Source of the DNA: JBOHWJ01 sp050736615
GTDB taxonomy: Bacteria; Desulfobacterota; Binatia; Binatales; Binataceae
Length of the DNA: 26,676 bases
Assembly (NCBI GenBank): GCA_050736615.1
Contig: JBOHWL010000051.1
Location: forward strand, 1 to 26,676
Direction: 5' to 3'
Position numbers and translations under genes: made by a program. The stretch's first letter is position 1; every line of letters begins with the position of its first letter. The notes beneath the pieces were generated by a model, which was given only the letters and a program-made list of their open reading frames with translations, was not told the origin of the DNA and made no database searches. Below, piece after piece: positions 24,325 to 26,676 of the stretch.

Positions 24325-25260
24325 ATGACTCCGTGGGGCGCCGCCCTGACGATTTTCTGCCTGCTGGGCGCCGCCGCGACCTCGCTTTACGTGGGTTTTT
24401 ATGGCAGCCAGCGAGCCTTTCAGGACCGTTTCGATGAAATGGCGCTGAAACTGCGCGCGGCCAGTGAGGCCAATCCTCTGGACGAGAGCGGCACGCCGGA
24501 AAATTTCACCCGAACGGTGCTGCGCTGGGCGATGGCGCGGGTGCCGCGCCCGAAGAGCCATACGCCGGCGGTTGAAAAGCTCACCGCCACGCTGGTCCGG
24601 GCCGGCTATTTGCGAGCAAACGCGGTGCGGACGTTCCAGGCGATTCGCCTCCTTGCGATTATGGCCGGCACGCTGTTGGGCTTAATCGCCGGATTATGTT
24701 TGGCGAAGGACCGCGCCCAGGTGATGATGGCGGCGGTGGTGGGCGCGGCGATCGGCGCTTATGCTCCCGGCTTTTATCTCAAGAAGCGTGCGATCAAACG
24801 TCAAAAGATCATCGCCCGTGAATTATCCGATGTGCTCGATTTGCTGGTGGTGTGTGTTGACGCCGGGCTGGGTCTGTTTGAAGCGATCAAGGTTGTGGGC
24901 GAGGAGACCGAACAACAGGGTCAGGAGATTGGCGGCGAGCTTTCGTTAGTCGCCGGCGAGGCGGCGGCCGGACTCAGCCTGGGGCAAGCGCTGCGCAACC
25001 TCGCCCATCGCACGGCGGTCGAGGACGTGCGCCCGCTGGCCGCCACGCTGATTCAAAGCGAGCAACTCGGGGCGCAGATAGGACCGGCGCTGCGCTCCAG
25101 TTCGGACGCGATGCGCGCGCGGCGGCGGATTAAGGCGGAAGAGGCGGCGCAAAAAAGCACCATTAAAATTCTATTTCCCCTCGTTCTCTTCATCCTTCCG
25201 GCGATGCTGCTGGTGATCATCGCCCCCGCGATTATTCAGGCGATGCGCACGTTGCATTAG
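24325..25260 (+). CDS. tadC: TadC-type inner-membrane pilus platform protein (T2SSF domain)
   Basis: The 311-residue protein has one N-terminal membrane span, a pair around 110-155, and a last span in LFPLVLFILPAMLLVIIAPAII. Between them lies the T2SSF segment ARELSDVLDLLVVCVDAGLGLFEAIKVVGEE, followed by GQALRNLAHRTAVEDVRPLAATLIQSEQLGAQI and RRRIKAEEAAQKSTIKI. These are typical of TadC. Only one base separates it from tadB, so translation is coupled. After it the cluster has a 63-base gap and then a TPR protein. The TadE/F pseudopilins, secretin and CpaB, which usually accompany this set, are missing here. Confidence 0.93.
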   Translation: MTPWGAALTIFCLLGAAATSLYVGFYGSQRAFQDRFDEMALKLRAASEANPLDESGTPENFTRTVLRWAMARVPRPKSHTPAVEKLTATLVRAGYLRANAVRTFQAIRLLAIMAGTLLGLIAGLCLAKDRAQVMMAAVVGAAIGAYAPGFYLKKRAIKRQKIIARELSDVLDLLVVCVDAGLGLFEAIKVVGEETEQQGQEIGGELSLVAGEAAAGLSLGQALRNLAHRTAVEDVRPLAATLIQSEQLGAQIGPALRSSSDAMRARRRIKAEEAAQKSTIKILFPLVLFILPAMLLVIIAPAIIQAMRTLH

Positions 25261-25323
25261 GCCCGGTTCGAACCGTGTGCGGGCACTCTTGACCCGAAAT
25301 GACTCGTGCCATAGCGATCGGGT

Positions 25324-25812
25324 ATGGCGGACGAGGAGTTCAGGAAGCAACGCGCGCTGGAGCTATGGAATGAAGGCGCGGCTCATCAGATGCGGGGTGA
25401 TTTGGCCGGCGCGGTCGCACTCTACACGCGTTCGATTGAGCTTTATCCGACGGCCGAGGCCTACACGTTTCGCGGATGGGCCTATCGTTTTCTCGGGCGT
25501 CTCGACGACGCCATTGAGGAATGCAAGCAGGCGATCGCAATCGATCCGTCCTTCGGCAATCCCTACAATGATATCGGCGCCTATCTGATCGCCAAAGGTG
25601 AGTTCGCCGCGGCGGTGGAATGGCTGGAAAAAGCCAAACGCGCGCCGCGGTATGAACCGCGCCATTTTCCCTACATGAATCTGGGACGCCTCTATGCCGG
25701 GCAAGGGATGGTGTTGCGCGCGATCGAGGAATTCGAGCAGGCGCTCAAAATCGAACCGGGCGAGCCCAATTGTATGGAGATGCTCGCGCGCCTGCGCGGG
25801 CTGCTGAATTAG
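25324..25812 (+). CDS. Tetratricopeptide-repeat (TPR) protein
   Basis: The 162-residue protein consists almost entirely of TPR-type helix pairs. Examples are ALELWNEGAAHQMRGDLAGAVALYTRSIELYP, AYTFRGWAYRFLGRLDDAIEECKQAIAIDP, and later NLGRLYAGQGMVLRAIEEFEQALKIEP, with the usual W/L-G-Y-A-F-A-P spacing of 34 residues. It has no signal peptide, so it should be cytoplasmic. Because it follows tadC directly it may stand in for TadD, which is also TPR-based, but TadD is normally a lipoprotein. It could equally belong with the peroxiredoxin gene 20 bases downstream. Its binding partner is unknown. Confidence 0.88.
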   Translation: MADEEFRKQRALELWNEGAAHQMRGDLAGAVALYTRSIELYPTAEAYTFRGWAYRFLGRLDDAIEECKQAIAIDPSFGNPYNDIGAYLIAKGEFAAAVEWLEKAKRAPRYEPRHFPYMNLGRLYAGQGMVLRAIEEFEQALKIEPGEPNCMEMLARLRGLLN

Positions 25813-25832
25813 TCATACAGGTGAGTTCCAAA

Positions 25833-26282
25833 ATGATACTGAAAGCAGGCGGCCTCGCGCCCGATTTCACCGCGACCACCAATGAAGGCAAATCGCTGAC
25901 TCTCTCCAGCCTGCGCGGCCATAAGGTGCTGCTATGGTTTTTTCCCGAAGCGGGCACGCCTGGATGCACCGCCGAGGGCTGCGGCTTTCGTGATCATCGC
26001 GAGTATTACGCGGAAAATGACGTGAAGGTGATTGGTATCAGCTTCGACTCGGTCGAAGATAACGCGGCCTTCGCGCGCAAGTATGGCTTCGATTTCCTTC
26101 TGCTCAGCGATACCAGCCGTCAAATCGGAATTGCCTATGGCGCCTGCGATGATCCCAAGTCGCGATATCCGGAACGGATCAGCTTTCTGATCGGCGAGGA
26201 TGGAAGGATCGCGCGGGTGTATGACCAGGTTAACCCTCGCGATCATCCGGCGCGGGTGTTGGCGGATTTGCTGGGGGTTTGA
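25833..26282 (+). CDS. Peroxiredoxin of the BCP/PrxQ (AhpC-TSA) type
   Basis: The 149-residue protein starts at the ATG at 25833, which gives the normal length; a longer frame to 25770 runs back into the TPR gene. GTPGCTAEGCGFRD at 41-54 holds the peroxidatic Cys45 and the resolving Cys50, spaced five apart as in E. coli BCP, with a conserved Thr42 before it. VKVIGISFDSVEDNAAFARKYGFDFLLLSD is the expected thioredoxin-fold continuation. It should reduce hydrogen and organic peroxides with thioredoxin. It lies 20 bases after the TPR gene in the same direction, so the two are probably co-transcribed. Confidence 0.93.
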   Translation: MILKAGGLAPDFTATTNEGKSLTLSSLRGHKVLLWFFPEAGTPGCTAEGCGFRDHREYYAENDVKVIGISFDSVEDNAAFARKYGFDFLLLSDTSRQIGIAYGACDDPKSRYPERISFLIGEDGRIARVYDQVNPRDHPARVLADLLGV

Positions 26283-26546
26283 GATTCGGCGCTCCTCGCG
26301 ATTCGATTCTGGCACAAAATGGCGCCATCGGGATGGCAAAGCGTCCGTTTTTTGTCAGCTAGAACTGGGGCATTCGCTGAGGCATGGCTGATTCGGGCTG
26401 GATTCGCCCACGTTCCTGACGCCCCTGGCCGTGGCCTGTGGCTTGCTTCATGACCTCGCGGATGCGCAATCATTTGCGAAACTAAATTCGCGCTGAACCG
26501 AGGTTCGCTCTAACCTCGCTCAAGCGCATACCCTTGAGGCCAAACA
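26283..26546. other. Intergenic stretch after the peroxiredoxin gene
   Basis: About 260 bases hold no gene I can support. A perfect hairpin, CGAGGTT (26499-26505) and AACCTCG (26512-26518) with a 6-base loop, lies about 30 bases before the next possible start. No T run follows, so it is at best a weak terminator. Confidence 0.4.
26499..26518. repeat. Short perfect hairpin
   Basis: Two 7-base arms, CGAGGTT and AACCTCG, surround a 6-base loop between the peroxiredoxin gene and the partial ORF at the right edge. Without a T run, the role is unclear. Confidence 0.45.
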
Positions 26547-26676
26547 TTGGATTCTGAACGAATCGAGCCACGTGACTTCATATCCTCGACGGATGCGGCG
26601 GGAGACCATGACGACTTGCTTGAAATCGCGGCATTGTGCGAGGGCAGCGAGAATGTGGGGGGGATGGTGGTGCGGT
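26547..26676 (+). CDS. Start of an unknown gene running off the window
   Basis: A TTG at 26547 with GAGG at 26536-26539, 7 bases upstream, opens a frame with no stop to the window end (43 codons). The product begins MDSERIEPRDFISSTDAAGD and continues with DDLLEIAALCEGSENVGG, an acidic, soluble-looking sequence. No ATG start is available in this frame before the Met near the edge, and the frame is closed by a TGA at 26535. No family can be named from so little. Confidence 0.35.
   Translation, partial: MDSERIEPRDFISSTDAAGDHDDLLEIAALCEGSENVGGMVVR

Noticed and set aside
25261..25284. GGTTCGAACC resembling a tRNA T-arm, with GCCCG/CGGGC around it
   Set aside because: No acceptor stem, D-arm or anticodon arm can be built around it. 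The 5-base stem with a long loop and no T run is also a poor terminator.
1..26676. Search for CRISPR arrays, tRNA or rRNA genes, phage genes and defence systems
   Set aside because: No regularly spaced repeats, cloverleaf sequences, integrases or recognisable defence proteins were seen by eye.

Overview
The window reads as a chromosomal segment of a GC-rich Gram-negative bacterium. Outer-membrane barrel proteins, several Sec or Tat signal peptides with lipoboxes, and a Flp/Tad pilus cluster all point to a double-membrane cell. The mix of a formyl-CoA-transferase-like enzyme, a TPP-dependent lyase, TldD/TldE, a Tad pilus and a MoxR-type ATPase would suit an uncultured deltaproteobacterial-type lineage (for example Binatota). 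That placement is inference from gene content and is weak, because no rRNA or other phylogenetic marker is present.

Layout. Positions 1-1772 hold the end of a beta-rich protein and a Tat-exported lipoprotein with a GH76-like fold. Positions 1773-2650 are degraded ground: a frameshifted, truncated IS3-type orfA and a doubtful small lipoprotein ORF. A leftward POTRA-less Omp85-type barrel gene (2632-3918) is divergent from a TPP-dependent enzyme gene (4273-5967), which is followed by a MORN-like repeat lipoprotein (5978-6457). Next comes a long leftward block. Read in its own direction it is: formyl-CoA-transferase-like gene (15345 to 14146), small Cys/His protein (14104 to 13790), porin-like protein (13626 to 12175), metal-binding protein, ABC ATPase and ABC permease (12167 to 9744), then tldD and tldE/pmbA (9604 to 6512). 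The rightward pair of a RavA-like MoxR ATPase and recO (15551-17442) diverges from this block. Positions 17443-20427 hold a tiny ORF, a leftward lipoprotein of unknown role, a nested hairpin, a leftward acetate-transporter-family gene and a 0.7 kb gene-free stretch. The right part is a rightward Flp/Tad cluster (flp, tadZ, tadA, tadB, tadC; 20428-25260), then a TPR protein, a BCP-type peroxiredoxin and the start of an unknown gene that runs off the window.

How genes work together. The porin, binding protein, ATPase and permease look like one envelope-spanning divalent-metal uptake operon. TldD and TldE would form the usual heterodimeric zinc peptidase. TadA, TadB and TadC would assemble the Flp pilin, with TadZ positioning the machine. 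The secretin, CpaB, prepilin peptidase and TadE/F are not in the window. The most interesting points are the metal transporter with an altered first ligand in its binding protein and a small CxxC protein beside it, the incomplete Tad cluster with its long leader, and the nested hairpin at 18921-19008. No CRISPR array, tRNA, rRNA, phage or defence system was seen.
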